Shown in pieces: positions 6,979-12,353 of a stretch of DNA of 12,353 nucleotides (position 1 is its first letter; every line of letters begins with the position of its first letter). Under the pieces are notes generated by a model that was not told the DNA's origin, searched no databases, and saw only the letters and a list, made by a program, of their open reading frames with translations. The position numbers and the translations under genes were made by a program. This DNA comes from Nitriliruptorales bacterium (GTDB lineage Bacteria > Actinomycetota > Nitriliruptoria > Euzebyales > Egibacteraceae): NCBI GenBank assembly GCA_007133145.1, contig SLNF01000335.1, positions 1 to 12,353 of the forward strand, given 5' to 3'.

Positions 6979-7954
6979 TGAGCGCCAACTCCCGTCGGTC
7001 GCCGAAGATGCCTTGTGGTCGGTAGATCATGAGGAGCATGAGCCCGATCCCGACGACGAGGAAGCGGACCGCGCCGAGGGCGTCGGCGCCGAACCAGTCG
7101 GGCATGTACCCCGCGGCTCCGGCCTGTCGCAGGGTCGCGTCCATGCCGGCCATGAGGAACCAGAAGAGCACCGAGCCGACGACCGGTCCGAGCACCGTGG
7201 CCGCGCCCCCGAGGATGAGGATCGTGTAGAAGTAGAAGGTGAGCAACGGCAGGAACGTGTCGGGGTGGACGCTCTGGAGGTTGAGCGCGAAGACCACGCC
7301 GCCGAGGGCCCCGATCACCCCACCGAGCACGAGGCTCTGCATCTTGTAGCCGAAGACGTTCTTGCCGAGGCTGCGCGCGGCGTCCTCGTCCTCACGGATG
7401 GCCTTGAGCGCGCGGCCCCACGGGCTGCGCGACAGGAGGTAGGTGAGCAGCACGGCGAGGGCCACGAGGCTCCACCCCACGGTGAGCACCCACAGCTGTC
7501 GCTGGTTGTAGGCGAGGAAGCCGAACTGGATGCCGCTCGTGAAGGGATTGAGCGCGTTGAACTCCTCGGCGAAGCCCGACAGGCCGAACACCCCGCCGGT
7601 GAGATCGCGCGAAGGGCTGGCGCGGAAGCTGAAGCGCAGGATCTCGGCCGCGGCGATCGTCGTGATCGCGAGGTAGTCCGCCCGCAGGCGCAGCGTCGGC
7701 GCGCCGAGCAGGAGGGCGAGACCGACGGCCAGCAGGAGGCTCACGGCGAACCCGAGCCAGAGGCTGCCGCCGAACACCGTCACGGTGATCGCGACCCCGT
7801 AGGCGCCGAGGAGCATGAAGCCCACCTGGCCGAAGTTGAGCAGCCCGGTGTAGCCGAAGTGGAAGTTCAGACCGATCGCGAGCAGCGCATAGGCCGCGGC
7901 GCTCGGCCCGAGCGCCGCGCGCAGCGCGTTGGCGATGATCGCAGCGGGATCCAC
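6968..7954 (-). CDS. livM: Branched-chain amino-acid ABC transporter permease LivM
   Basis: One of the two membrane-spanning subunits that form the transport channel. The 328-aa product has about eight to nine hydrophobic segments. LivM marks are NFHFGYTGLLNFGQVGFMLLGAYG (about 30-53, given here only as a location), LRLRADYLAITTIAAAEI (88-105), and the cytoplasmic coupling loop SPWGRALKAIREDEDAARSLG (177-197), which contacts the ATPases. It ends MLLMIYRPQGIFG, standard for the family. The start is the GTG at 7952-7954, with AGGAGG six bases upstream. It lies 25 bases after the livH stop and overlaps livG. Confidence 0.96.
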   Translation of the reverse strand: MDPAAIIANALRAALGPSAAAYALLAIGLNFHFGYTGLLNFGQVGFMLLGAYGVAITVTVFGGSLWLGFAVSLLLAVGLALLLGAPTLRLRADYLAITTIAAAEILRFSFRASPSRDLTGGVFGLSGFAEEFNALNPFTSGIQFGFLAYNQRQLWVLTVGWSLVALAVLLTYLLSRSPWGRALKAIREDEDAARSLGKNVFGYKMQSLVLGGVIGALGGVVFALNLQSVHPDTFLPLLTFYFYTILILGGAATVLGPVVGSVLFWFLMAGMDATLRQAGAAGYMPDWFGADALGAVRFLVVGIGLMLLMIYRPQGIFGDRRELALNVR

Positions 7955-7960
7955 CCTCAG

Positions 7961-7966
7961 CCTCCT
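7961..7966 (-). promoter_or_regulatory. Ribosome binding site of livM
   Basis: A full AGGAGG on the minus strand, six bases before the GTG at 7954. It decides this non-ATG start. Confidence 0.75.
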
Positions 7967-7979
7967 GCTCGGAGTGTCA

Positions 7980-9257
7980 TCAGCCGATCCGCTCCTTGAT
8001 GCCGAGGATGCCCTGCGGCCGCAACAGCAGGACGAGGATGAGCACGAGCAGCGCCCAGACGTCCTTGAGCTCGGAGGTCAGCCAGATCGTCGACACCTCG
8101 GTGACGATGCCCACGACGAGGCTGCCGACCGCGGCGCCGAAGGCCGTGCCGAGCCCGCCGAGGATGACCCCGGCGAACATGAGCAGCAGGAGTCGGAAGC
8201 CCATCATGTAGTTGACGTTCTCGACGATGCCGAGCAGCACCCCGCCGAGCGCGGCGAGCGCCCCGCCGAGGACCCAGACGACGAGGATGATGTGCTTGAC
8301 GTCGATGCCGGAGGACTCCGCGAGGTCGCGGTTGTCGGCCACCGCGCGCATGGCCTTGCCGAGGCGCGTCCGCTGCAGGAGGAAGGCGACGCCGAGCAGC
8401 ACGAGCACCGAGAAGACCATGACGGTGAGGTCGCGGGGGGTCACCCGCACCCCGAGTGCCTCGATGGGGGCCTGCACCGCGTAGCCGGAGTAGGTGCGAC
8501 TCGCGCCGCCGAAGACGATGAGCATGACGTGGCGTAGGACGAGCGTCAGGCCGATCGAGATGACGAGCATCTGGATGAGGCCGGTGCGGCGTTCGCGCAG
8601 CGGCCGCCACAGACCCCGTTCGAGTCCCGCGCCGACGAGACCACCGAACGCGGTCGCGATCGCGAGGGCGGCGATGATCGGCAGCTGCGGTCCGACGGCG
8701 TTGAGGAAGTAGGCGACGATCGCACCGAGGGTGACGAGCTCTCCGTGGGCGAAGTTGATGAGCCCGGTCGTGCCGAAGATGAGCGACAGGCCGATGGCCG
8801 TCATCGCGATGAGCAGGCCGAACTTCACGCCGTTGAGGAGGCTCTGGGGCAAGCGTGACAGCGCCGTCGCCCCGGGCCCGCGCTCCTCGCCGAGGGCGAA
8901 GCCCACCGAGCGCTGCTGATCGGTCCGGATGTCGACCTCGAGGCTCGCCCGCTCCGGGTCGCGCAACCCGACGTCGGGCGGCAGGCTCTCCTCGAGCAGC
9001 GTCGCGGTGTAGGTGCCGGGGCCGGGCAGCGGCACGAACCACTCACCCTCGTCGTCGGTGACCCCGAGGCCGACCTCGACGCCGTCCTCGTCGACGACGA
9101 GCACCTCCACACCCGCGATCGGCTCGCGCTCGGGATCGGCGATCCGACCTTGGAGCGCCTCGCCGTCGTCGGCGTCCTGGGCGAGCGCGGGCGCCACCGA
9201 GAGCACGAGCAACGCGAGCACGATCGGCGCCACCAGCACACGCGACCCGAGCCTCAT
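7980..9257 (-). CDS. livH: LivH permease fused to an N-terminal secreted beta-type domain
   Basis: Membrane channel subunit of the importer, 425 aa from the ATG at 9255-9257, where a usual LivH has about 290-300. Residues 1-26 are a signal peptide (hydrophobic 7-22, cleavage motif ALA before Gln27). Residues 27 to about 125 form an extra extracytoplasmic domain: GRIADPEREPIAGVEVLVVD, then VTDDEGEWFVPLPGPGTYTA. This is the pattern of carboxypeptidase-regulatory-like beta-sandwich domains (CarboxypepD_reg family, by pattern only). The permease follows from about 137: GLLIAMTAIGLSLIFGTTGLINFAHGELVTLGA and the coupling loop RTRLGKAMRAVADNRDLAESSGI, ending LLRPQGILGIKERIG. GGGAG lies six bases before the ATG. 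The open frame extends to 9353, but the added residues lack a signal and a good ribosome site. First gene of livHMGF. Confidence 0.93.
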   Translation of the reverse strand: MRLGSRVLVAPIVLALLVLSVAPALAQDADDGEALQGRIADPEREPIAGVEVLVVDEDGVEVGLGVTDDEGEWFVPLPGPGTYTATLLEESLPPDVGLRDPERASLEVDIRTDQQRSVGFALGEERGPGATALSRLPQSLLNGVKFGLLIAMTAIGLSLIFGTTGLINFAHGELVTLGAIVAYFLNAVGPQLPIIAALAIATAFGGLVGAGLERGLWRPLRERRTGLIQMLVISIGLTLVLRHVMLIVFGGASRTYSGYAVQAPIEALGVRVTPRDLTVMVFSVLVLLGVAFLLQRTRLGKAMRAVADNRDLAESSGIDVKHIILVVWVLGGALAALGGVLLGIVENVNYMMGFRLLLLMFAGVILGGLGTAFGAAVGSLVVGIVTEVSTIWLTSELKDVWALLVLILVLLLRPQGILGIKERIG

Positions 9258-9371
9258 GTCCCGCTCCCTGTCCCAACGGCGCGACGTGCGCCCCCAGCGC
9301 TCCCGAGCCCGCGGGCGGACGCAGGGCTCCCGGACATCGGTGCCACCGACCATGGCGCTCCGACCCTCAGC

Positions 9372-9377
9372 AGTGTA
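9372..9377 (-). promoter_or_regulatory. Candidate -10 box for livHMGF
   Basis: TACACT on the minus strand fits TAnnnT and lies 114 bases before the livH start, in the 195-base gap behind the ANTAR gene. No convincing -35 sits 16-18 bases upstream. Transcription from pdtaR could also continue into livH if the hairpin at 9408-9434 is leaky. Confidence 0.3.
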
Positions 9378-9407
9378 GTGGCCGATGTGGGGCCTGCAGC
9401 AGCCGAC

Positions 9408-9434
9408 GGCGCGCCGCCCACCCGTGGGCGCGCC
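9408..9434 (-). terminator. Hairpin behind pdtaR, likely terminator or attenuator before livH
   Basis: GGCGCGCC occurs at 9408-9415 and again at 9427-9434. Because the octamer is self-complementary, the two copies form an 8-bp stem; a nested alternative is GCCCAC/GTGGGC (9416-9421 and 9424-9429). It begins 19 bases past the pdtaR stop and precedes the candidate livH -10. There is no T tract. It probably reduces read-through from pdtaR into the transporter operon. Confidence 0.5.
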
Positions 9435-9452
9435 TACGCGGCGGACACCGCC

Positions 9453-10112
9453 TCATCCTCTGTCCCCGACGTACCGCTCGAGGACCTGCTCGGCGACCTC
9501 GCGCATCGTGACGCGTCGCTGCATCGCCGTGCGCTGCAGCCAGCGGAAGGCGTCGGGCTCCGACATCGCCTCATGCTCCTGCAGGAGACCCTTCGCGCGC
9601 TCGACGACCTTGCGGGCCTCGAGGCGACTCGTGAGGGTGCCGACCTCGTCCTCGAGCCCCCGGAGGTCCTCGAAGCGCCCGGTGGCGATCTCGATCGCCG
9701 GAAGGAGGTCGTGCTTCTGGAAGGGCTTGACGAGGTAGGCCATCGCGCCGGCAGCCCGCGCGCGCTCGATGAGGTCGCGCTGGCTGAAGGCCGTGAGGAT
9801 GAGCACCGCGGAGAGGCGCTCGCCGGTGATCTGCTCGGCCGCCTGGATCCCGTCCATGACCGGCATCTTGATGTCGAGGATCGCGAGGTCGGGCCGCAGC
9901 TCACGGGCGAGGCGCACGGCCGTGGCGCCGTCGCTGACCTCGGCGACGACGTCGAAGCCCTCCTCCTCGAGCATCTCCTTGAGGTCGAGGCGGATGAGGG
10001 CCTCGTCCTCGGCGATGAGCACGCGGACCGGCTCGCGCGAGGAGGTCTCCTGCGCGTCCTCGGCGACCTCGCTCACCGGCTCCTCCTTGCCCGCATCGTC
10101 GGTCCTCGTCAC
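9453..10112 (-). CDS. pdtaR: PdtaR-type response regulator with RNA-binding ANTAR domain
   Basis: Receiver-ANTAR protein; such proteins are phosphorylated by a sensor kinase and then bind paired hairpins in mRNA to prevent termination. Numbering from the GTG at 10112 (219 aa), the receiver domain (about 29-145) has VLIAEDEALIR with acidic pocket Glu35/Asp36, phospho-acceptor Asp80 in LDIKMP, Thr107 in LTAFSQRDL and Lys129 in YLVKPF. A short coiled coil leads to the ANTAR domain (about 155-215): ERAKGLLQ, EPDAFRWLQRTAMQRRVTM, REVAEQVLE. It closely resembles M. tuberculosis Rv1626 as I recall it. A second GTG at 10076 also has an excellent site (AAGGAGGA at 10081-10088) and would give 207 aa, closer to the relative's 205; I list the longer form because GGGAGG lies five bases before 10112. 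No histidine kinase is in the window. Proximity to polA and rpsA matches other actinobacteria. Confidence 0.94.
   Translation of the reverse strand: MTRTDDAGKEEPVSEVAEDAQETSSREPVRVLIAEDEALIRLDLKEMLEEEGFDVVAEVSDGATAVRLARELRPDLAILDIKMPVMDGIQAAEQITGERLSAVLILTAFSQRDLIERARAAGAMAYLVKPFQKHDLLPAIEIATGRFEDLRGLEDEVGTLTSRLEARKVVERAKGLLQEHEAMSEPDAFRWLQRTAMQRRVTMREVAEQVLERYVGDRG
10081..10088 (-). promoter_or_regulatory. Internal ribosome site for the shorter pdtaR start
   Basis: AAGGAGGA, four bases before the GTG at 10074-10076. It is stronger than the GGGAGG (10118-10123) serving the GTG at 10112, so the shorter form may be the main product, or both may be made. Confidence 0.5.
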
Positions 10113-10135
10113 CTCGCCCTCCCGGTCCTTCAGCG

Positions 10136-10420
10136 CTACTCGAGCATCCCCTCGAGAATGCGGTCCTGCTCGGCGAGGAGCGCCGCGAGCCGTCCCGCGG
10201 CCTCCTCGCGCTGCGCCCGGGTCCGGCGGGCGTCCTCCTCGGCGTCGGCGCGCTCACGATCGGCGAGCGGCGTCTGGGCGACGAGCGCCTTCGTTCGGGC
10301 CTCGTCGGCGAGCCCTTCGACGTAGGCGACCTGCTCGTCGAGCACCCGCACCTGCTCCCGCAGGCGCCGAACCTCGTCCCGCAGCGCGTGCAGGCGCCGT
10401 TCGGGGCTGCCAAGGCGCAT
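10136..10420 (-). CDS. Small coiled-coil protein of unknown function
   Basis: A 94-aa, highly charged protein rich in Arg, Glu, Leu and Ala with no signal peptide or membrane segment. Two helical blocks are visible: about 7-37 (RRLHALRDEVRRLREQVRVL with leucine/valine heptad spacing) and about 52-92 (DRERADAEEDARRTRAQREE), consistent with a two-stranded or antiparallel coiled coil. The ATG at 10418-10420 has AGGAG five bases upstream, and the stop lies 23 bases before pdtaR, so the two are probably cotranscribed. I do not recognise the family. Its position suggests a partner of the regulator or a generic scaffold, but nothing in the sequence proves either. Codon use is as G/C-rich at third positions as its neighbours. 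Confidence 0.75.
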   Translation of the reverse strand: MRLGSPERRLHALRDEVRRLREQVRVLDEQVAYVEGLADEARTKALVAQTPLADRERADAEEDARRTRAQREEAAGRLAALLAEQDRILEGMLE

Positions 10421-10530
10421 CCGGGCTCCTCCTCGCTCGCGTCACGTGCCCAGGCGTCGGCGAGTCGCGCCTCGGCGCCGGGGCGCGGAGTCTACGCGAC
10501 CCGCGATCGACCCTCACCGCCCTTCGACCG

Positions 10531-10613
10531 TGCCGGGAGAGGGGCTCGAACCCTCACGTCCAGAGGACACCGTGGTTTGAGCACGGCCTGTCTACCCGTT
10601 CCAGCATCCCGGC
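10531..10613 (-). tRNA. tRNA-Leu (anticodon CAA)
   Basis: Reads UUG codons. The 83-base cloverleaf on the minus strand has acceptor arms GCCGGGA and TCCCGGC with discriminator A at 10531, D-loop region AACGGGTAGACA, anticodon stem CCGTG/CACGG, loop CTCAAAC (anticodon at 10577-10579), a long variable arm GTCC-TCT-GGAC typical of class II leucine tRNAs, and T arm GAGGG-TTCGAGC-CCCTC. CCA is not encoded; CGG follows the discriminator base. All stems are intact, so it is probably functional. UUG is a rare leucine codon in genomes this GC-rich. Confidence 0.95.
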
Positions 10614-10624
10614 GGCATGCACGC

Positions 10625-10630
10625 ATTGTG
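10625..10630 (-). promoter_or_regulatory. Candidate -10 box for tRNA-Leu
   Basis: CACAAT on the minus strand (4 of 6 with TATAAT), ending 11 bases before the mature 5' end, the right distance for a short leader. No good -35 was found. The rest of 10614-10839 holds no gene that I can support. Confidence 0.25.
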
Positions 10631-10784
10631 ACAGGTTCGGGCACCCCACCGCAGCCTCGTGCCCGGCACAACCGCCCGTGGCGAGCCGATGGCCACCCGC
10701 GACACCGCCGGCCGCCTCCTTCCCACCGGTGCCCGGCCCCGGCCCGCTGCGGTGCCGACGGGCCGGCGGGGGCACCCGGTAGCC

Positions 10785-10790
10785 TTGACA
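10785..10790 (+). promoter_or_regulatory. Candidate promoter element before the MenA-like gene
   Basis: A perfect TTGACA lies 50 bases before the start of the gene at 10840, but no matching -10 follows at 17 bases (GCCGGT). An overlapping TAGCCT (10780-10785) could instead act as a -10 box. Either reading is weak. Confidence 0.25.
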
Positions 10791-10807
10791 CCCCCCGCGT
10801 TCCCTCC

Positions 10808-10826
10808 GCCGGTCCGGCGGACCGGC
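10808..10826 (+). other. 8-bp GC hairpin in the leader of the MenA-like gene
   Basis: GCCGGTCC (10808-10815), loop GGC and GGACCGGC (10819-10826) form a perfect stem ending four bases before the AGGAG ribosome site (10831-10835). It could hinder ribosome access or mark an operator; no homology is known to me. Confidence 0.5.
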
Positions 10827-10839
10827 CACGAGGAGCCCC

Positions 10840-11679
10840 GTGACCGCAGCGCGCCCCGCCGCCGCCGCCGACCTCGCCCGGGTCGGCCGTCGCCTGCTCG
10901 TGACCGCGGCGTCGACCCACGTCGCCGCGCTCGCGTTCTCGACTCCCTACCTCCTCGCGTGGACGGCGGGACTCGACGAACCCGGACGCGTTGGTCTCAC
11001 CCTCGCCCACGGCGCGACGCTGCTCGCCGCGGGGATCTGGGCGAGCCTCGGGGACGCCGAGCGCGGCCACGATCCCCGACTCGGGCTCGCCGGGGACCCG
11101 CGCTGGACCGACCACGACCTCGCCCGTACGGCGCTCGGACCGGTCCTCATCGTCGCCGTGATCGGCAGCCTCCTCGCCCTGCGTCTGCACCCCGCCGTCG
11201 GGCTCGGCGCGCTCGCGCTGCTCGGGGCCGCGCGGCTGTGGACGCGCGCGCCGATGGGCACCCGCCTCGTGCTCGCCCCCGAAGTCGTCGGACCCGTCCT
11301 CGTCATCCTCGCGCCGGCCGCGGCCCTCGCCTGGCTCGCCGGCGCCGACGTGCCGCCCGTGTCGGCGCTGTCGGCGGCGGCCTGCCTCGCCGCGCTCGTC
11401 ATCGCGATCCACCTGCGCGACCGGGACCGTGACCTCACCGAGGACGTCCCGACGCTCGCGACGCGCCAGCCCCGCCGTGCCGCGCAGGCGCTCGGGGCCT
11501 GCGGCGCGATCGGCGGACTCAGCGGCATCGCCACCCTCACCCTCCCCCTCGGCGCGTCGACGGTCGCCGCGCTCGTCGGCGGCCTCGGGGTCATGGCCGC
11601 CGTGCCGCGCTCCCGCGGCCGGGTGCCCGCGCTCGCCGCGGCCCACGCCCTCCTCGCGCTGTCCTGGCTCGCCCGCTGA
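10840..11679 (+). CDS. Polytopic membrane protein, probable divergent MenA/UbiA-type prenyltransferase
   Basis: A 279-aa protein with about seven to nine hydrophobic segments, as in UbiA-family enzymes that attach isoprenoid chains to aromatic or quinone precursors in the membrane. The GTG at 10840-10842 has AGGAG four bases upstream. The second Asp motif of MenA/UbiA is visible: residues 193-207 read RDRDRDLTEDVPTLA, fitting RDxExDxxxGxxTLA in spacing. A glutamate at 148 (APEVVGPVLVI) sits where MenA has a conserved Glu-Val. The first motif (NDxxDxxxGxD) appears as ASLGDAERGHD (68-78): the central Asp, Gly and last Asp remain but the Asn-Asp pair is lost. This points to an altered substrate, weak activity or a non-catalytic relative. 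The family call is my inference from motif spacing. Its stop is nine bases from that of the converging neighbour. Confidence 0.6.
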   Translation: MTAARPAAAADLARVGRRLLVTAASTHVAALAFSTPYLLAWTAGLDEPGRVGLTLAHGATLLAAGIWASLGDAERGHDPRLGLAGDPRWTDHDLARTALGPVLIVAVIGSLLALRLHPAVGLGALALLGAARLWTRAPMGTRLVLAPEVVGPVLVILAPAAALAWLAGADVPPVSALSAAACLAALVIAIHLRDRDRDLTEDVPTLATRQPRRAAQALGACGAIGGLSGIATLTLPLGASTVAALVGGLGVMAAVPRSRGRVPALAAAHALLALSWLAR

Positions 11680-11688
11680 GGCCAGGTC

Positions 11689-12353
11689 TCAGCCGGTCCC
11701 GAGCCGCTCGACGACGCCGACACCGGCGCGCACCCGCACCCGGTCACCGTCGGCGATCGCCGCGGTCACCCCGTCAACGGCGGTGACCGCCGGCAGCCCG
11801 AGCTCGCGCAGGACGATCGAGCCGTGGGACAGGTCGCCCCCGGTCTCGACAACGACGGCGGCGCAGTGGGCGAACGTCGGCACCCAGCCGGCGTCGACGC
11901 TCGGGGCCACGAGGACGAGGGGCGCAACGTCGCTGTGGACGGGCGCGGCGGTCGCGGGCTCGTCGCGGCGCCAGGCCACGCCCTCGACCTCGCCCCGGGT
12001 GAGGGGACGTCCGCGCAGACGCGCCCCAGCCGGCGTGGGTGGGTGGCCGGCGCGGAAGCGCTCCGGGTCGTCGCTGCGACGGAAGACCTCCGGGAAGCGG
12101 TAGGCCGTCAGGCGCTGCCGCGCGCGCCGTCGGCGATCGGCCTCCGACGCGGTGAGCTGCCAGCCGTCGTCGAGAGCGCCGACCTCCTCGACGTCGAGGA
12201 GCCAGAGGTCCTCGGCGTCGGGCAGGCGGCCGTCGGCCTCGGCCGCGGCCGCGAGGGCGCGCAGGCCCGCGCGCAGGTCGGCGAAGGCCAGCATCGCCTC
12301 GCCGCGGAGCCGCTCACGGCTCGCGATCGCCGCCTGCGCGGCCCACCACACCG
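11689..12353 (-). CDS. PEP-synthase/dikinase-like protein, C-terminal part with swivelling phosphohistidine domain (cut by right edge)
   Basis: Fragment of at least 221 codons that stays open to the right edge; the N-terminal ATP-binding domain would lie outside. Numbering from the GTG at 12351, residues 12-52 (RERLRGEAMLAF, then GRLPDAEDLWLLDVEE) match the helical linker of PEP-synthase and rifampicin-phosphotransferase-like proteins. Residues 113-210 form the PEP-utiliser mobile domain: LTRGEVEGVA, APLVLVAPSVDAGWVPTF, and the catalytic site ETGGDLSHGSIVLRELGLPAV with phospho-acceptor His176, then ADGDRVRVRAGVGVV. The domain ends the protein, as in rifampicin phosphotransferases and PEP-synthase-like proteins and unlike pyruvate phosphate dikinase, which has a further TIM barrel. 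The substrate cannot be told from this part. Confidence 0.85.
   Translation of the reverse strand, partial: VWWAAQAAIASRERLRGEAMLAFADLRAGLRALAAAAEADGRLPDAEDLWLLDVEEVGALDDGWQLTASEADRRRRARQRLTAYRFPEVFRRSDDPERFRAGHPPTPAGARLRGRPLTRGEVEGVAWRRDEPATAAPVHSDVAPLVLVAPSVDAGWVPTFAHCAAVVVETGGDLSHGSIVLRELGLPAVTAVDGVTAAIADGDRVRVRAGVGVVERLGTG

Noticed and set aside
6176..7999. A 607-codon open frame on the plus strand opposite livG and livM
   Set aside because: It lies antisense to genes with full family motifs, is poor in hydrophobic pattern and rich in Glu/His/Arg, and no family is visible. Long antisense frames are expected at this GC content.
9258..9371. A possible ANTAR target loop ACCGAT in the livH leader
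   Set aside because: The stem closing it has only three pairs, one of them G-U, and no second six-base-loop hairpin follows at the expected distance.
10492..11646. A 384-codon minus-strand frame opposite the MenA-like gene and the tRNA
   Set aside because: It passes through the complete tRNA-Leu and has a Gly/Arg/Glu-rich composition without domains; the plus-strand frame has membrane helices, a ribosome site and a family motif.
1..12353. Transposon, phage, CRISPR or defence genes
   Set aside because: No transposase, integrase, terminal inverted repeats, spaced direct repeats or nuclease/toxin families were seen, and composition is even across the window.

Overview
The window is a very GC-rich chromosomal segment of an actinobacterium (Actinomycetota). 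This is read from the uniformly G/C third codon positions, the frequent GTG starts, and the core genes present: rpsA, polA and a PdtaR-type ANTAR response regulator. rpsA, polA and pdtaR are near neighbours in Mycobacterium tuberculosis, and in Streptomyces a liv transporter also lies between polA and the ANTAR gene. The live class cannot be fixed from this segment. The divergence of several proteins suggests a lineage outside the best-studied orders, but that is inference.

Layout. (1) 1-839, minus: the N-terminal 279 codons of ribosomal protein S1 (rpsA), running off the left edge, with a TTGACA-type promoter in the gap behind polA. (2) 1015-3693, minus: DNA polymerase I, apparently without working proofreading. 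(3) 3694-3952: a divergent regulatory region with a livK promoter and a leader that can form alternative hairpins. (4) 3953-5269, plus: a lipoprotein branched-chain amino-acid (or related substrate) binding protein with an extremely acidic linker. It ends at a strong 12-bp hairpin shared with the converging permease operon. (5) 5342-9257, minus: livH-livM-livG-livF, tightly packed and overlapping. livH carries a signal peptide and an extra extracytoplasmic domain before its permease. (6) 9453-10420, minus: the ANTAR response regulator and, just upstream, a small coiled-coil protein. (7) 10531-10613, minus: tRNA-Leu(CAA). (8) 10840-11679, plus: a polytopic membrane protein that looks like a divergent MenA/UbiA-type prenyltransferase. 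(9) 11689-12353, minus: the C-terminal part of a PEP-synthase/dikinase-like protein with a phosphohistidine swivelling domain, cut by the right edge.

How the genes work together. LivK, LivH, LivM, LivG and LivF make one complete high-affinity ABC importer. livK is transcribed towards the other four genes, so binding protein and translocator are separately controlled. PdtaR-type ANTAR proteins act on RNA after phosphorylation, and this one sits immediately upstream of livHMGF in the same direction, so a regulatory link is possible but unproven. rpsA and polA are housekeeping genes.

I found no CRISPR array, transposon, phage, toxin-antitoxin or defence gene. The less ordinary points are the LivH fusion, the livK leader, the degenerate first metal motif of the MenA-like protein, and the acidic LivK linker.
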